Shown here one piece after another: positions 63,667 through 64,000 of a DNA stretch of 64,000 nucleotides. This stretch comes from a virus: IMG/VR virus record IMGVR_UViG_3300032092_000005, positions 1 through 64,000 of that record. One strand, 5' to 3'. The position numbers and the translations under genes are program-made. How positions within the stretch are numbered: the first letter of the stretch is position 1; each line of letters starts with the position of its first letter. The notes below the pieces were generated by a model that had not been told where the DNA came from, searched no databases, and was given only the letters and a program-made list of their open reading frames with translations.

Positions 63667-63906
63667 ATGGATTTAAAGATTTTGACACAGAAGGAATTTG
63701 AAGCTGAAATAAAACAGATTCAAAAAGACAAGCATCCGATACCTCTTATCGATGCTATTCTAGAGTTTTGTGACAAAAAGAATATTGAGATTGAAACAGC
63801 AGCATCATTGATTACGCCTAGAATGAAAACTGCACTTGAAGGCGAAGCTATGAAAGCTCGCATGATTACACCTAAGGCGCGATTACCTATAGAACTTGAG
63901 GACTAA
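63667..63906 (+). CDS. gp33-like late-transcription coactivator
   Basis: 79 residues. HPIPLIDAILEFCDKKNIEI then ETAASLITPRMKTALEGEAM and a short LPIELED tail match the T4 gp33 pattern (helical core with a C-terminal hydrophobic-acidic clamp-binding tail). gp33 links RNA polymerase to the sliding clamp for late promoters. The sigma partner gp55 is not in the window. Confidence 0.68.
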   Translation: MDLKILTQKEFEAEIKQIQKDKHPIPLIDAILEFCDKKNIEIETAASLITPRMKTALEGEAMKARMITPKARLPIELED

Positions 63907-63909
63907 CAT

Positions 63910-64000
63910 ATGCAATGGAAAATTACACCGTCAACTAAAAAATCTATTCTCGACAAGACTTATTGGTACAAAGGGGACATGCGAGTTTGCCAAGAAACTG
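63910..64000 (+). CDS. Hypothetical protein, cut by the window end
   Basis: ATG 63910 opens a frame reading MQWKITPSTKKSILDKTYWY that is still open at base 64000. Too short to classify. Confidence 0.5.
   Translation, partial: MQWKITPSTKKSILDKTYWYKGDMRVCQET

Overview
The window is one stretch of a large, AT-rich, T4-like tailed phage (myovirus type). Evidence: T4-type internal head proteins with capsid-targeting leaders, a gp61-type primase, T4-type RNase H, a gp33-like late-transcription factor, a spanin/GH19 endolysin/holin lysis cassette, phage ribonucleotide reductase and many small early genes. The host is probably a betaproteobacterium: the phage tmRNA encodes the tag ANDSQFALAA, close to betaproteobacterial tags (ANDERFALAA from memory).

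Layout: 1-9374 virion and head genes (three proteins start with MKS/TFK leaders like T4 internal proteins). 9380-11667 lysis genes (i-spanin with nested o-spanin, endolysin, holin, accessory membrane proteins). 11771-21878 primase, ThyX, NrdA/NrdB, RuvC-like resolvase, ClpP-like protease and conserved small genes. 22219-24864 is the only minus-strand block. 25009-28398 glycine-zipper protein, RNase H and neighbours, ending in a strong terminator. 28470-35311 is an early region of small genes driven by near-identical promoters that carry an upstream GTTG-N8-CAAC palindrome. 35521-42700 is a tRNA region: 28 tRNA genes covering all 20 amino acids, rrn-like boxB/boxA leaders, a Ro60/TROVE-like protein gene and six copies of a Y-RNA-like element, plus an HNH endonuclease and a nucleotidyltransferase-cupin fusion. 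42718-54056 RNA ligase, HAD, metallophosphoesterase, PhoH, exonuclease, MazG-like and GNAT genes. 54066-54470 a circularly permuted two-piece tmRNA. 54497-63115 a sugar-nucleotide and glycosyltransferase cassette. 63165-64000 a cell-wall hydrolase, gp33-like factor and a gene cut by the window end.

How it fits together: the phage carries its own translation support (complete tRNA set, tmRNA), RNA maintenance (Ro60-like protein, Y-RNA-like RNAs, RNA ligase), nucleotide supply (ThyX, NrdAB, MazG-like, nucleotidases) and surface-sugar synthesis. The strongest candidate for an undescribed system is the Ro60-like gene with its six structured RNAs inside the tRNA array. One of these RNAs contains a tRNA mimic in permuted order (T-arm, acceptor closed by a triloop, D-arm). 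The second is the permuted tmRNA and the third the repeated palindrome-promoter module. All family names are from memory and pattern recognition; no database search was run.
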